A DNA stretch of 64,000 bases from Selenomonas sp. AB3002 (GCF_000702545.1 NZ_JNIO01000002.1:682001-746000), one strand, 5' to 3'; shown: positions 1-9,305, counted from the stretch's first letter. A program made the numbers and translations. Notes: generated by a model not told the origin, from the sequence alone.

Positions 1-2087
1 ATGTCCTTGATGAGCCCCTGATCCGTGCAAGCAGCAAAGTTCTGCAAGGCTTCTACCAGGGAGGGTATTTCCGGCTCATACCAGTAGGATTTCCGGCCGC
101 TGCCGGTGTTGTTGCTCAGATGGGTGTCAGCCAGTTCCAGATGGTTAGCCACCAGGAATGCCGTTTTGTCATTGCAGAAATCTTTCATGCCACTGTTGGC
201 AGATACGATTACAGGAACCCTGGCCAACATGGCTTCTGCCACTGGAAGCCCAAAGCCTTCCCCCCTGGCCACCGAGACATAGCAACTGGCAGCCTTGTAC
301 AAACCATAAAGCTGCTCCTCCGGCAGATCGCGGTTAATCCACTCTACCTCCGGCGGATTGCCATATTGGCTGTTCAGTTCTGCCATGATTTCGTCCACTT
401 TGTTGTGGGGATTGGGGAAGGTCTTCAGCAGGAGACAGACATCATCATCACCAGTAAAGGCTTCATAATATCCCTTCAGCAGTACATCTACGCCCTTACG
501 GGGGAAGGCTGAGCTTATGTGCAGAAACACCGTCTTCTTTTTGCTCTCCAGACCGAAAGGCTTGATGTTTTCAAAGTCAGGGCACAGTTCCACACCATTG
601 CCAATAGTCCTGACGGGTATCTTGAGACCGCATTCAATCAATTTATCAGTAACATACCGAGCTGTTGTGCCTATGCCATCAATATATTTGTTAAAATCAT
701 TGATGTATGCTTCGGGAATAACGCTTTCTTCCCAGGCAAAGGCGTAAAAATTCAAGCCTCCATTGGCGTCATGTGCCCTGGGAGGATACATGTTACGGAT
801 TGTCACATCAGGATATTTCACATTGCGTGATTTCTTCCATAACTTCTCTGCCACCGGCTTATCCTTCAGGTCTTCTGCCCTGGGCGTATAATCACCAGGT
901 CCTTCGGTGCAGTATATTGATGCCTCAACCTTGTCATTCTCGTTGATGGCTTCTATAAGTTTGCGGTTCACAATGGCAAGGCTGTATGAGGTCTCGAACG
1001 GGCCCTGCATCTGCACATTAGGCTTGCGGGCACCACTGATTACATTGTCAATAGCCCTAAAGAGCACTTCTTCCGCATTGCTCTCCTGCAAGCGCTCTAT
1101 CGTCTGATGCTGATGTTTGATGAGTTTCTCTCTCAGCTCATCATTCTCCACAAGCTCATCTATCAGCGTACCAATGAAATCGTGATTCTTCTCATTCACC
1201 ACGATGCCTGAGCCACCTAAGGTTTCTGCTACCGCCCCTGCCCTGTAGGCTATCACGGGCACCCCCATGTGCATAGCCTCCAGAAGTGGCACCCCGAAGC
1301 CTTCGTGCTCGCTCATGCAAAGGAAAACATCAGCAGCCATATAATATGCCTTCAGGTCTTCCTCCGGCACCTTTCCCGGGAAAATGACAGCATCCTTCAC
1401 ACCAAAGGCTGCTGCCTCAGCACTGAGTTCCTCCATGTACTGGGGAGAACCCGGGGCTCCTACCAGAATCAGCTGGCTCTGGGAATTGTAGATATTATGG
1501 TATACAGAGAAACTTCTGATGACATCATCCTGCCTCTTGTTGCCTACTATCCGCCCTACAAAGATGATATTTGTCTTTCCCTCAAGAGTCTTCAGCAGGG
1601 TCTTATTCTCCCTGACTCTGTCGAACCTGTCTACAGATATGTTCACAGGCATGACATCAATCTGGTTGTCAAAGCCGGCCTTAATCATATCCCTGCGGTT
1701 ATAGTTGGAAGCGGCGATGTAATAATCCGCCACCCGGCTATATTCCTTCAGCTGTTCCAGGCCCTTCCGAATATATTTTTTGGTGTTTTCATCTTCAAAG
1801 AACTCTTCCGGGGTGATATTATGATATATCAGTATTTTCTTGTCCGGCAGGCTCTCTATCTTGTCGAAGGCATCCATCCCCATGGAATGGTGTACTATCA
1901 GAATATCATTGGGATTGCCTTCGTATGCAAAGATGCTTTTTATATCCCCTTCTACTTCAGATGACAAATGCTCGGCATATATCTCAGAATGAAAGCCTCG
2001 TTCCCTAAGCAACTTTTGCAACATCAGCATCTGATTGGTGATGGCATCCCCATAAGCCACCCCCGAATGGAATTGATTGATATTCAT
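1..2087 (-). CDS. two-domain GT4 glycosyltransferase, 3' end outside window
   Basis: About 695 residues are visible and the frame is still open at the window edge, so the C-terminus is missing. Two GT-B/GT4 modules follow each other. The first carries the motif EHEGFGVPLLEAM near residue 260, and the second carries GEGFGLPVAEAM near residue 605; these are the nucleotide-sugar binding Glu-rich motifs of the family. The start is ATG at 2087, preceded by AGAGGA about 10 nt upstream and only 2 nt after the stop of the upstream gene. It probably adds two successive sugars to the cell-surface polysaccharide made by this locus; family membership supports a retaining transferase, while the exact sugars are unknown. 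Fused transferases of this kind are known in O-antigen mannan synthesis, which fits ManC in the same cluster. Confidence 0.88.
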   Translation of the reverse strand, partial: MNINQFHSGVAYGDAITNQMLMLQKLLRERGFHSEIYAEHLSSEVEGDIKSIFAYEGNPNDILIVHHSMGMDAFDKIESLPDKKILIYHNITPEEFFEDENTKKYIRKGLEQLKEYSRVADYYIAASNYNRRDMIKAGFDNQIDVMPVNISVDRFDRVRENKTLLKTLEGKTNIIFVGRIVGNKRQDDVIRSFSVYHNIYNSQSQLILVGAPGSPQYMEELSAEAAAFGVKDAVIFPGKVPEEDLKAYYMAADVFLCMSEHEGFGVPLLEAMHMGVPVIAYRAGAVAETLGGSGIVVNEKNHDFIGTLIDELVENDELREKLIKHQHQTIERLQESNAEEVLFRAIDNVISGARKPNVQMQGPFETSYSLAIVNRKLIEAINENDKVEASIYCTEGPGDYTPRAEDLKDKPVAEKLWKKSRNVKYPDVTIRNMYPPRAHDANGGLNFYAFAWEESVIPEAYINDFNKYIDGIGTTARYVTDKLIECGLKIPVRTIGNGVELCPDFENIKPFGLESKKKTVFLHISSAFPRKGVDVLLKGYYEAFTGDDDVCLLLKTFPNPHNKVDEIMAELNSQYGNPPEVEWINRDLPEEQLYGLYKAASCYVSVARGEGFGLPVAEAMLARVPVIVSANSGMKDFCNDKTAFLVANHLELADTHLSNNTGSGRKSYWYEPEIPSLVEALQNFAACTDQGLIKD

Positions 2088-2089
2088 AA

Positions 2090-2494
2090 CTAAAACATCC
2101 TCTTTTGTTTTTCCATGGCAATAATTTTTTCCTGCAATCTGACAAGATTATCGACAGCCAGCACTGCATTCTTATTGAAGTTTGATACCTGTTCAAAATA
2201 TGGGTTCAGGAGCCACCTCAATAATTTGCGGACTACCTTTTTGCAGAATACTATCAGCCAGCCTATTTTTCTCCTGTGGGAAGTAATCGGCCATTCCCCG
2301 ATATTTGCACTACTCTTCATGAGGGCTGCATATCGCTTGCATAACGCCAGCTGCTCTGCCAGCTTCGTCACGCTGCCAATGTACCCCTCCCCCCCATCTC
2401 CGAGGTAAAGGCCCTTCTCTTCTGCTTTTGCCTCTATCCTGCTAATCAATTCATCCTTATCGGCAATCGAATTGCTGATATCTATAATCCCCAT
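2090..2494 (-). CDS. small membrane-associated protein of polysaccharide locus, unknown function
   Basis: A 134-residue protein that I cannot assign to a named family. An N-terminal helical, acidic part (to about residue 70) is followed by a basic stretch with SHRRKIGWLIVFCKKVVRKL near residues 72-91, then a hydrophobic/basic amphipathic segment and a C-terminal helical tail. The basic-hydrophobic segment could lie on the inner membrane face. I recall similar segments as parts of longer glycosyltransferase or methyltransferase polypeptides in Negativicutes surface-polysaccharide loci; here it is free-standing. GAGG lies about 10 nt before the ATG. It is packed 2 nt upstream of the GT4 gene and 64 nt downstream of the methyltransferase, so it is translated with them and may organise the enzymes at the membrane (inference). 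Confidence 0.6.
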   Translation of the reverse strand: MGIIDISNSIADKDELISRIEAKAEEKGLYLGDGGEGYIGSVTKLAEQLALCKRYAALMKSSANIGEWPITSHRRKIGWLIVFCKKVVRKLLRWLLNPYFEQVSNFNKNAVLAVDNLVRLQEKIIAMEKQKRMF

Positions 2495-2558
2495 TTGTTA
2501 AAAACCTCATTCTGTCAAATCACCCATCAAAACTTATGCAGACACGGGTCTGTTCGTT

Positions 2559-3665
2559 TCAGCCCCAGCGCCCCAGCATGATGTCAGGCCAGCGGCGGTC
2601 ATTGCTGGCATCCAGCTCGTCAGGATAGAAGGTCTCATCTTCCTTGAAGCTGTATTTTTCCTTGCTGATATAGGTGCATTCCATTGCGCCTGGCACTACC
2701 AGGCCATTGCACATCAGGTAGTGGGCACAGTTGTTGCCATGCACATGTACCAGCTGATGTGTTTCATTCAGGGTCTTCAGGGAAGCAGCGATATCCTGAT
2801 ACTTCTCCAGGGAATTCATGTCATGGAGCTCCAGCAGTATCTGGTCAAAGCAATTCAGGAAGCCTGCAGGCAGGTTCCTGAAAACCTCCCATTCTGCCCC
2901 CTCCACGTCCATCTTCAGTATCATGCCGCTCCTGCCCGTATGGCCATTGTCCTCCATAAGCTGCGGCAGGGTACGAAGCTCGGGGACAGCACTGTCATAG
3001 ACACCTGCTACCCCCGTCTTCTGCCAATGAAAATGTTGATTCTCCTCAGGCAGGCCTTCTATAGTGTGGTCATACATATATACATCTATACCACGTTCTG
3101 CCATATACTTGTCCCAGGAAACATCATCAGCAATACCAAAGCTGTAGGCTACCTTGCATGATTCAAAATCATCCAACATGATATAGCCACCATCTTCGCC
3201 ACGACCTGTCCTTATGAGCTGCTTGTCAACAGGACGCTTCGTATGCATCAATTCTCTAAGTCCTCTTATGCTACGGAACAGCTTTGATGAGCTTATATCC
3301 TCATATTTGGACATGGTTTCAGCCACCCACATGGCACGAAGGGACTCCAGTTTGCCCTCAGTGTTGGCCGTAGTCCAAAAGGTCTCATCCAGACGCTTGT
3401 CAACTGCCATAAGCTGATTGCGCAGGGACTCAATTTCTCGTAACATCTGCTTCTGCTGCTGTTCGAGTTTCTGGTCAATTTCCTGTTGCAGTTCGAGTTT
3501 CTGGTCAATTTCCTGTTGCAGTTCCTCCATACGATGGGTTTGATTCCTGTTACTGTCAGATATTTCATCAACCCTCGCCACCACATGCTCCAGATTCTGT
3601 CTCAGGGCATGAAAATAATTCGGCAGCAGAATCTGCTTCAATCTATGGAAAAAATCATTTTTCAT
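2559..3665 (-). CDS. FkbM-family methyltransferase with N-terminal coiled coil
   Basis: A 368-residue protein. The first about 130 residues are Gln/Glu/Lys-rich and predicted to be coiled coil; the C-terminal half (about residues 150-360) has the FkbM SAM-methyltransferase features, including DGGYIMLDD and the acidic MDVEGAEWEVF motif. FkbM enzymes O-methylate sugars or other hydroxyl groups. The ATG at 3665 is chosen because AGAGG sits 7 nt upstream; an in-frame start at 3686 would lie inside wzt. Next to Wzt/Wzm it is a good candidate for the enzyme that caps O-antigen chains, as methylating terminators do in ABC-exported mannans (inference). A perfect 30-bp tandem duplication lies in the coiled coil at 3461-3520. 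The acceptor is not known. Confidence 0.85.
   Translation of the reverse strand: MKNDFFHRLKQILLPNYFHALRQNLEHVVARVDEISDSNRNQTHRMEELQQEIDQKLELQQEIDQKLEQQQKQMLREIESLRNQLMAVDKRLDETFWTTANTEGKLESLRAMWVAETMSKYEDISSSKLFRSIRGLRELMHTKRPVDKQLIRTGRGEDGGYIMLDDFESCKVAYSFGIADDVSWDKYMAERGIDVYMYDHTIEGLPEENQHFHWQKTGVAGVYDSAVPELRTLPQLMEDNGHTGRSGMILKMDVEGAEWEVFRNLPAGFLNCFDQILLELHDMNSLEKYQDIAASLKTLNETHQLVHVHGNNCAHYLMCNGLVVPGAMECTYISKEKYSFKEDETFYPDELDASNDRRWPDIMLGRWG
3461..3520 (-). repeat. perfect 30-bp tandem duplication inside FkbM coiled coil
   Basis: Two identical adjacent 30-bp units (3461-3490 and 3491-3520) encode ELQQEIDQKL twice. The reading frame is kept. The third unit diverges after the first few bases. 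Identity at the DNA level suggests a recent slippage or recombination event. Confidence 0.95.
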
Positions 3666-3678
3666 AAATATACCTCTA

Positions 3679-4911
3679 TCAACCAACTATATCTATGCTG
3701 GCATTAAGATATGCTGCCCCTACGAATTCCAGGCCAGCAGGACGAACGATCTGGAAGATGACAGCCATATCACGCCACTCATAATTACTTTCAACATGGG
3801 TATCCCCGCTATGCAGAGCCACAGTAACGGAATAATTTCCCGGACCGATATTCATGGGGATAGAAAAAATGTACTTCCTGCGAGCGCCCTTTTCAATGGG
3901 ACGTCCCCCAAGTTGGCTGTCATAAGAATTAACCCCATAAACTGATTCCCCCAAAGTATTCTTAATCAGGATACCGCAGGACATATCCTGCAGGTTCTCC
4001 ATGGCTGCAGCCTCTATCGTCAGAGTTGCCTGCTCCCCAACGTTGAACATCTCAGCCACGCTTCCATCCCTGTTGCTCAGGACAATGTTTTCAATCACGG
4101 CCTGCCCATTGCCTGAAATAGTCCTGACACTGCCATCTTCCTGCTTTTCCTGCTGGATAGGCTCTCCATCATTGCCCCCCAGCATGGCATTGTAATAATC
4201 CATGATTTCCTGGGGCTGCCCGATTTTAAGAACTTCCCCATGGTCAAGCAGCACCGCCCTGTCGCAGACAGCCTGTATGGCGGTGGCATCATGGGATACC
4301 AATAACAGGGTAGTCCCCTCTTCACAGAACTCCTTTATCCTGCCAAAGCTCTTGTGCTGAAAATAGCTGTCACCCACGCTCAGAGCCTCATCCACGATAA
4401 GAATGTCCGGACGCTTCATGGTAGCCACAGAAAAAGCCAGCCGGACCTGCATGCCGCTGGAATAGGTCCTCACCGGTGCATCGATAGCAGCCCCGATTTC
4501 GGCAAAGGCCTCTATCTGTTCCATGCACTCGTTTATTTCCTCGATGGTATAACCAAGGAGCTGTCCTGACATATAGACATTCTGTCTGCCGGTAAAATCA
4601 CCGTGGAAGCCAAGCCCCAGCTCCAGCAGGGCCGATACCCGGCCATTGAAGCTTACGCTGCCAGTGGTTGGCACGGTGGTACCAGTAATTATCTTCAGCA
4701 GGGTGGACTTGCCAGCACCGTTCATGCCGATAATGCCAACAGCTTCCCCGGGGGCTACCTCGATATTTACATCTTTAAGCACCCATTTTTCCTCGTGTTT
4801 TTTCCCAACAAAGGGAAGCAACCACTCTTTCAGACGGTCATTGCGACGTGCATAAATCTTGTAACATTTCCCCACATGACAGATGCTGATGCTGTTAGTC
4901 TCCTTGCTCAT
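3679..4911 (-). CDS. wzt: O-antigen/polysaccharide ABC exporter ATPase (Wzt type)
   Basis: A 410-residue ATPase. Walker A GMNGAGKST lies at residues 62-70, the ABC signature SSGMQVRLAF at 151-160 and Walker B LIVDEA at 171-176. Residues from about 250 on form an added C-terminal domain of the Wzt_C type. In Wzt of ABC-dependent O-antigen systems this domain binds the modified non-reducing end of the finished polymer and so couples export to chain termination. The protein would act at the inner face of the cytoplasmic membrane with the permease, whose gene overlaps it by 4 bp (4908-4911). The extended C-terminus and the neighbouring methyltransferase fit together: the exporter would recognise the methyl-capped chain (inference). 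Confidence 0.95.
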   Translation of the reverse strand: MSKETNSISICHVGKCYKIYARRNDRLKEWLLPFVGKKHEEKWVLKDVNIEVAPGEAVGIIGMNGAGKSTLLKIITGTTVPTTGSVSFNGRVSALLELGLGFHGDFTGRQNVYMSGQLLGYTIEEINECMEQIEAFAEIGAAIDAPVRTYSSGMQVRLAFSVATMKRPDILIVDEALSVGDSYFQHKSFGRIKEFCEEGTTLLLVSHDATAIQAVCDRAVLLDHGEVLKIGQPQEIMDYYNAMLGGNDGEPIQQEKQEDGSVRTISGNGQAVIENIVLSNRDGSVAEMFNVGEQATLTIEAAAMENLQDMSCGILIKNTLGESVYGVNSYDSQLGGRPIEKGARRKYIFSIPMNIGPGNYSVTVALHSGDTHVESNYEWRDMAVIFQIVRPAGLEFVGAAYLNASIDIVG

Positions 4912-5696
4912 AGCTCATCCACCAACTCTCCTACATGTTTCTGATATATCTTCAGGGACCAGACACATAAAACCAATCCCAGGATGAGGACCACGCCAAG
5001 CCCCATATAATCAATATGCTGTCCGTAGACAAATATGTCCTGATAGCATTTTATAATGCGATACATGGGATTGAAGTCCAGCAGCCACCGCAGGGCTTCC
5101 GGAATAATTGCCACTGGATAGACCACCGGGGTAAACCAGAACCAGAACTGGGTGACAACCCCCAGCATCTGTCCCACATCACGGAAAAACACATTGAGCA
5201 CTGCCAGTCCCAGCCCCAGCCCCACAGTAAAGATTGACTGCACAAGCAACACAATGATTACTTCAGGAATGTGCATATAAGGGAATTTGCCTATAATGAT
5301 GAGGAAAATCCAAAAAAGCATGAAGCCGATGATGAAATTGGTGAAGGACGACAACACCGTGATAGTCGGCAGGCACACCCTGGGAAAAGAAACCTTTTTC
5401 ATCAGATTGGCGTTCTTGAAGAACACATTGACCAGATTCATGAGGGTCTCATTGAACAGATTCCAGGTCAGCACACCTGCACACAGGTAGATGCTGTAAG
5501 CAAACGGCACGCTTTCCATCCCCGCCATTTTGCTTTTCATGACTTCTGTAAAAACCAGCGTATAGACCAGGATCATGGCCAAAGGCTGAAAAACAGACCA
5601 CAATATACCCAAAATAGATCCTGTATATCGTTCCTGAAATTCCCGCTTTACGCAACTGTATATAAAATGTCTGTAGTGCCAAATGTTTTTTAGCAT
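4908..5696 (-). CDS. wzm: polysaccharide ABC exporter permease (Wzm type)
   Basis: A 262-residue membrane protein of the ABC-2 family with about six hydrophobic segments, beginning MLKNIWHYRHFIYSCVKREF; the amphipathic basic N-terminus and the QERYTGSILGILWSVFQP stretch are typical of Wzm/RfbA permeases. It forms the inner-membrane channel through which undecaprenyl-linked polymer is flipped, powered by Wzt. The ATG at 5696 is used because it overlaps the stop of the upstream glycosyltransferase by 7 bp; the frame is open further upstream to 5744 but that would lie within the neighbour. It ends in a 4-bp overlap with wzt, the usual pattern for a translationally coupled pair. Confidence 0.94.
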   Translation of the reverse strand: MLKNIWHYRHFIYSCVKREFQERYTGSILGILWSVFQPLAMILVYTLVFTEVMKSKMAGMESVPFAYSIYLCAGVLTWNLFNETLMNLVNVFFKNANLMKKVSFPRVCLPTITVLSSFTNFIIGFMLFWIFLIIIGKFPYMHIPEVIIVLLVQSIFTVGLGLGLAVLNVFFRDVGQMLGVVTQFWFWFTPVVYPVAIIPEALRWLLDFNPMYRIIKCYQDIFVYGQHIDYMGLGVVLILGLVLCVWSLKIYQKHVGELVDEL

Positions 5697-6772
5697 ATAA
5701 GTCCTACCATTCTTTCCATTATCTCTTTGGCTGTACGACCCCAATCATAGCGGCTGCACTGTATCAGGCCTTTTTCTGACAGGCTCTGCCGCAGAGAGGC
5801 ATCCTCTGTCAGTTTTGCCATGGCCGCTGCCATATCTTCTGTGTCATAAGGGTCAATATACAAGGCCCCCTCCCCCAATACTTCCGGCAGGGAGGCAGCC
5901 CTGGCCGCTATGACTGGCGTACCATATGACATGGCCTCCAAAGGAGGCAACCCGAACCCTTCGTAGAGGGATGGGCATACATACCCGACTGCACTCTTGT
6001 AGAGCCCGGCCAGTGTCTTATCGTCCACATAGCCGGTGAATATACAATCATCCTTTACTCCCAGTTCTGTCAGCCTTGCCTCCAGATTATCAACCCCTGT
6101 GAGAAAGCCATCCTTTTTTCCCACTATAAGCAGCCTGGGGGCTTTTTCTGTCCTACTGCGGAACAAGGCATATGCTTCCAGCAGGCGGGATATATTCTTA
6201 TGTGGTTTCACATTGCCCACGCATAGCAGGTATGGATAGGGCAATGCTGCATCACCACCTATATCTCTGAGGCTGGTTACGCCGATATATACCACCCCGA
6301 TAGAGGCCTGTGGAGCTACATAGCGCTCTATCTCCCGACGGCTGAATTCGGAGTCCGTGATTATCTGATCATAACATCTGCCCACAGCTTTTAACATAGC
6401 TTTGGCATAAAGCCTTTTGTGCAGGGCGAACTCGTGCTTCAGTGCCAGATGGCATACATCGTGGATGGTCACCATCTTTTTCCTGGCCTTCACAGGTAGC
6501 AAAGGAGCATCGTAGTGCATAGCCCAAAAAATGTCACATTCAGGAATCAAGCGGGGCAGTTCCAGCTGCGCCTGCAGGCTGTACATGCCTGCAGAGGAAT
6601 GGACTATCCCTGCCTTTCCCCGGCATCTTTGCATAAATTCTTCGCCAGGTGCGTCCGGCATGATCAGGGTAAACCTATGTTCCTTATAATCCAGCAGACG
6701 GGGAACGATTTCCCGAATACATCTGCCAATGCCAGAAGCAGCTTCGTAGCGGCAATCTATCACGATATGCAA
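5690..6772 (-). CDS. GT4 glycosyltransferase
   Basis: A 360-residue GT-B enzyme with a glycine-rich N-terminal SGIGRCIREIV motif near residue 14 and the C-terminal nucleotide-sugar motif YEGFGLPPLEAM near residue 280. It resembles the WbdB-like mannosyltransferases of polymannose O-antigen loci in general layout, but the sugar cannot be fixed from sequence alone. The start is TTG at 6772 with GGAG 8 nt upstream, 4 nt after the stop of the preceding gene. It overlaps the permease gene by 7 bp at its 3' end. It would act on the growing lipid-linked glycan at the cytoplasmic membrane. Confidence 0.9.
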   Translation of the reverse strand: MHIVIDCRYEAASGIGRCIREIVPRLLDYKEHRFTLIMPDAPGEEFMQRCRGKAGIVHSSAGMYSLQAQLELPRLIPECDIFWAMHYDAPLLPVKARKKMVTIHDVCHLALKHEFALHKRLYAKAMLKAVGRCYDQIITDSEFSRREIERYVAPQASIGVVYIGVTSLRDIGGDAALPYPYLLCVGNVKPHKNISRLLEAYALFRSRTEKAPRLLIVGKKDGFLTGVDNLEARLTELGVKDDCIFTGYVDDKTLAGLYKSAVGYVCPSLYEGFGLPPLEAMSYGTPVIAARAASLPEVLGEGALYIDPYDTEDMAAAMAKLTEDASLRQSLSEKGLIQCSRYDWGRTAKEIMERMVGLIC

Positions 6773-6776
6773 GATC

Positions 6777-7865
6777 TCAACTCCATTTGGCTACACATTC
6801 CCTCAGGCTGTTCCTGAACACCTCCGGAGCGAACCGCTCGGCGTTCTTCCGGCATTTGGCCGGAGCGATATTCTGATTCTCAAAGCTGCGCACAGCCTCC
6901 CTGATAGCCGCGGCGCTTTGCTCTGTAAAAAACATTCCCGTCTCTGCGGTAATTGTCTCCAGAGCCCCGCCTTTTCCATATGCAATGACCGGCGTACCAC
7001 AGGCCTGGGCTTCCACAGGGGTGATGCCGAAATCTTCTTCGGCGGCAAAGACAAACGCTCTGGCATGCTGCATTTTTTCTTTGAGCACTTCTGTTGGCTG
7101 ATAACCCAGCATTTCTATGTTGTTCCCTGCTATAGCCCTGATGCTCTCATATTCGGGGCCATCTCCAATGACTATCAGTTTCTTGTCTGGCATGCCATTG
7201 AAGGCTTCGACGATAAGTTTTACTCTTTTGTACGGCACCAGCCTTGAAGCTGTGAGGTAATAGTCCTCCTTCTCCTCACAACAGGTGAATCTGTCTACGT
7301 CCACCGGAGGATAGATGACCTGTGCCTCCCGTCCATAGACTTTCCTGATGCGTCTGGCTATAAAGCCAGAGTTGGCCAGGAAATGATCCACGCCATTGCC
7401 CGTACGTGTATCCCAGATTCGCATGTAATGAAGTAGCAACCTGGCTATCCAGCCTTTCAGCCCCCGGTCCAGTCCGGTTTCTCTCAGGTATTCATGAGTA
7501 AGATCCCAGGCATAGCGCATGGGAGAATGGACGTAGGAAATATGCAGCTGATCCGGCCCCGTCAGAACCCCCTTGGCTACACAATGGCTGCTGGAGATTA
7601 CCAGGTCATAGCCAGACAAATCCAGTTGCTCGATAGCCAGTGGCATCAGCGGCAGATATGATTTGTAATGCTTTCCTGCAACAGGCCACTTCTGCAGGAA
7701 AGTAGTATGGACTTTCTTGCCATGCAGCCAGCCGCGCTCCTCTTCCGGGAGGAAATCCACCACAGCGTACACATCAGCCTGGGGAAAGATTTCCAGGATT
7801 GCTTCCGCAACCCTTTCCGAACCAGCATAAGTGACCAGCCATTCACAGACCAGCGCCACTTTCAT
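6777..7865 (-). CDS. GT4 mannosyltransferase-like glycosyltransferase
   Basis: A 362-residue GT4 enzyme starting MKVALVCEWL, a beginning typical of WbdC/WbaZ-like mannosyltransferases. The ISYVHSPMRYAWD segment near residue 118 and the C-terminal EEDFGITPVEAQACGTPV motif near residue 270 support retaining GT4 chemistry with a GDP-sugar. The ATG at 7865 has AGGA 4 nt away; a TTG at 7892 in the same frame overlaps manC by 11 bp and is an alternative. Its position directly after manC, which makes GDP-mannose, supports mannose as substrate (inference). Confidence 0.9.
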   Translation of the reverse strand: MKVALVCEWLVTYAGSERVAEAILEIFPQADVYAVVDFLPEEERGWLHGKKVHTTFLQKWPVAGKHYKSYLPLMPLAIEQLDLSGYDLVISSSHCVAKGVLTGPDQLHISYVHSPMRYAWDLTHEYLRETGLDRGLKGWIARLLLHYMRIWDTRTGNGVDHFLANSGFIARRIRKVYGREAQVIYPPVDVDRFTCCEEKEDYYLTASRLVPYKRVKLIVEAFNGMPDKKLIVIGDGPEYESIRAIAGNNIEMLGYQPTEVLKEKMQHARAFVFAAEEDFGITPVEAQACGTPVIAYGKGGALETITAETGMFFTEQSAAAIREAVRSFENQNIAPAKCRKNAERFAPEVFRNSLRECVAKWS

Positions 7866-7881
7866 TTTCCTGTCCACCCTG

Positions 7882-9246
7882 TCAAAATTCAACTATATCA
7901 TCCTCACCCAGATAAGTACCGTTGCGGATTTCTATGATTTCCAAAGGAATCCTGCCTGGATTAGAAAGCTGGTAACGGGAGGTCTGGGGAATAAACACAG
8001 ATTCATTCTCATGAATCATGGAAGTTTTTTCATCACGCTGTACTTCAGCTGTACCAGAAAGAACAATAAAATGCTCTGTGCGGTGATAGTGCATGCGCAG
8101 AGGCAAGGTCTTGCCGGGCATGATGCGCAGTTTACGCATCACATAATTTTTCCCCTTGCCTAGAGAGGAAGACGTCCCCCAGTAATAATAGAGGGTGGTA
8201 TGCTCAGTAGCTTCCTTGCGGTGGTTCTTCTTGAGAGTCTCCACCACGTCCTTGACCTTCTGGGAGTTCCCCTTCTTGGTGGCCACAATGACGTCATCGG
8301 ACTCCACCAACAGCAAATCGTCTATGCCAATACCTGCAATGAGACGGTCATGACCGATAAGGAGTGAATCCTTGCAGTCGATGGTGATGCAGTCACCCTT
8401 GACCGCATTGCCATGCTTGTCCTTAGGCAGTATATCATACATGGCATCCCAGGAACCTATATCATTCCAGTAGCAGGAAAATGGCACCATGCGCACCTTC
8501 TTGCTGTTCTCTGCCACAGCATAGTCAATGGAGATGGAAGGCATGTCCTCAAATGTATCATGAACTTCCTGATAGCTATGCCCGTCAAGGAGTTTATGTA
8601 TCTCAGGCTGATAAGCAGCCAATTCGCCCATGATGCAGCCAAGATTGAAGGCAAACATGCCAGAGTTCCAATAATAGTTGCCGGCCGCAACATATTTCTC
8701 AGCCAATCCAAGATCCGGCTTCTCCTTGAAGGACTTTACCTGGAAACTGCCCTCAGTCTCTTCTCCTGCCTCTATATAACCGTAACCAGTTTCTGGATTG
8801 CGGGGCTTGATACCAAAGGTGACGAAAGCATTCTTCTCTGCTACAGCAGCCGCGCGAGAAATGCATTCAGAGAATTCTTCCTGTTGCTTGATAACATGAT
8901 CAGCAGCAGCAATTATCAAAACTTCCTCCTGACTGCAGCCGAGCTCACTTTCACAATACTTGGCTGCCAGCGCTATTGCCGGAGCCGTATTCTTGGCCAC
9001 TGGTTCCAGCACAATGTGCGCCTTGTCAGCATGACAAAGCTCCAGCTCATTCTGCACATGGTATTGATAGCTTTCATTGGTAACCAAAATGATGTCTTCT
9101 GCAGGCACCAAGGCCATAAACCTTTCCACGGTATGCACCAACAGCGACTTATCATCCTCCAAAGCCAAGAACTGTTTGGGATACGCCTTGCGGGAAAGAG
9201 GGAACAGCCTAGAGCCGCCACCGCCTGCCAATATGATGACCTTCAT
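7882..9246 (-). CDS. manC: mannose-1-phosphate guanylyltransferase/mannose-6-phosphate isomerase
   Basis: A 454-residue bifunctional type II enzyme. The N-terminal nucleotidyltransferase domain opens with ILAGGGGSRLFPLSR and PKQF, followed by FGIKPRNPETGYGYI near residue 140; the C-terminal cupin (about 345-454) carries the isomerase module with MHYHRTEHFIVLSGTAEV. It makes GDP-mannose from mannose-1-phosphate and interconverts mannose-6-phosphate and fructose-6-phosphate in the cytoplasm. It heads the transcription unit running to the window start, with its own promoter at 9306-9311 and AAAGGAG upstream of the ATG. Its presence implies that the polymer contains mannose or a GDP-mannose-derived sugar. 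Confidence 0.96.
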   Translation of the reverse strand: MKVIILAGGGGSRLFPLSRKAYPKQFLALEDDKSLLVHTVERFMALVPAEDIILVTNESYQYHVQNELELCHADKAHIVLEPVAKNTAPAIALAAKYCESELGCSQEEVLIIAAADHVIKQQEEFSECISRAAAVAEKNAFVTFGIKPRNPETGYGYIEAGEETEGSFQVKSFKEKPDLGLAEKYVAAGNYYWNSGMFAFNLGCIMGELAAYQPEIHKLLDGHSYQEVHDTFEDMPSISIDYAVAENSKKVRMVPFSCYWNDIGSWDAMYDILPKDKHGNAVKGDCITIDCKDSLLIGHDRLIAGIGIDDLLLVESDDVIVATKKGNSQKVKDVVETLKKNHRKEATEHTTLYYYWGTSSSLGKGKNYVMRKLRIMPGKTLPLRMHYHRTEHFIVLSGTAEVQRDEKTSMIHENESVFIPQTSRYQLSNPGRIPLEIIEIRNGTYLGEDDIVEF

Positions 9247-9305
9247 TACGATATAACACTCCTTTTACCAAGGATGGCAATTTCAACCACCCCAAAACTT
9301 TTTTT

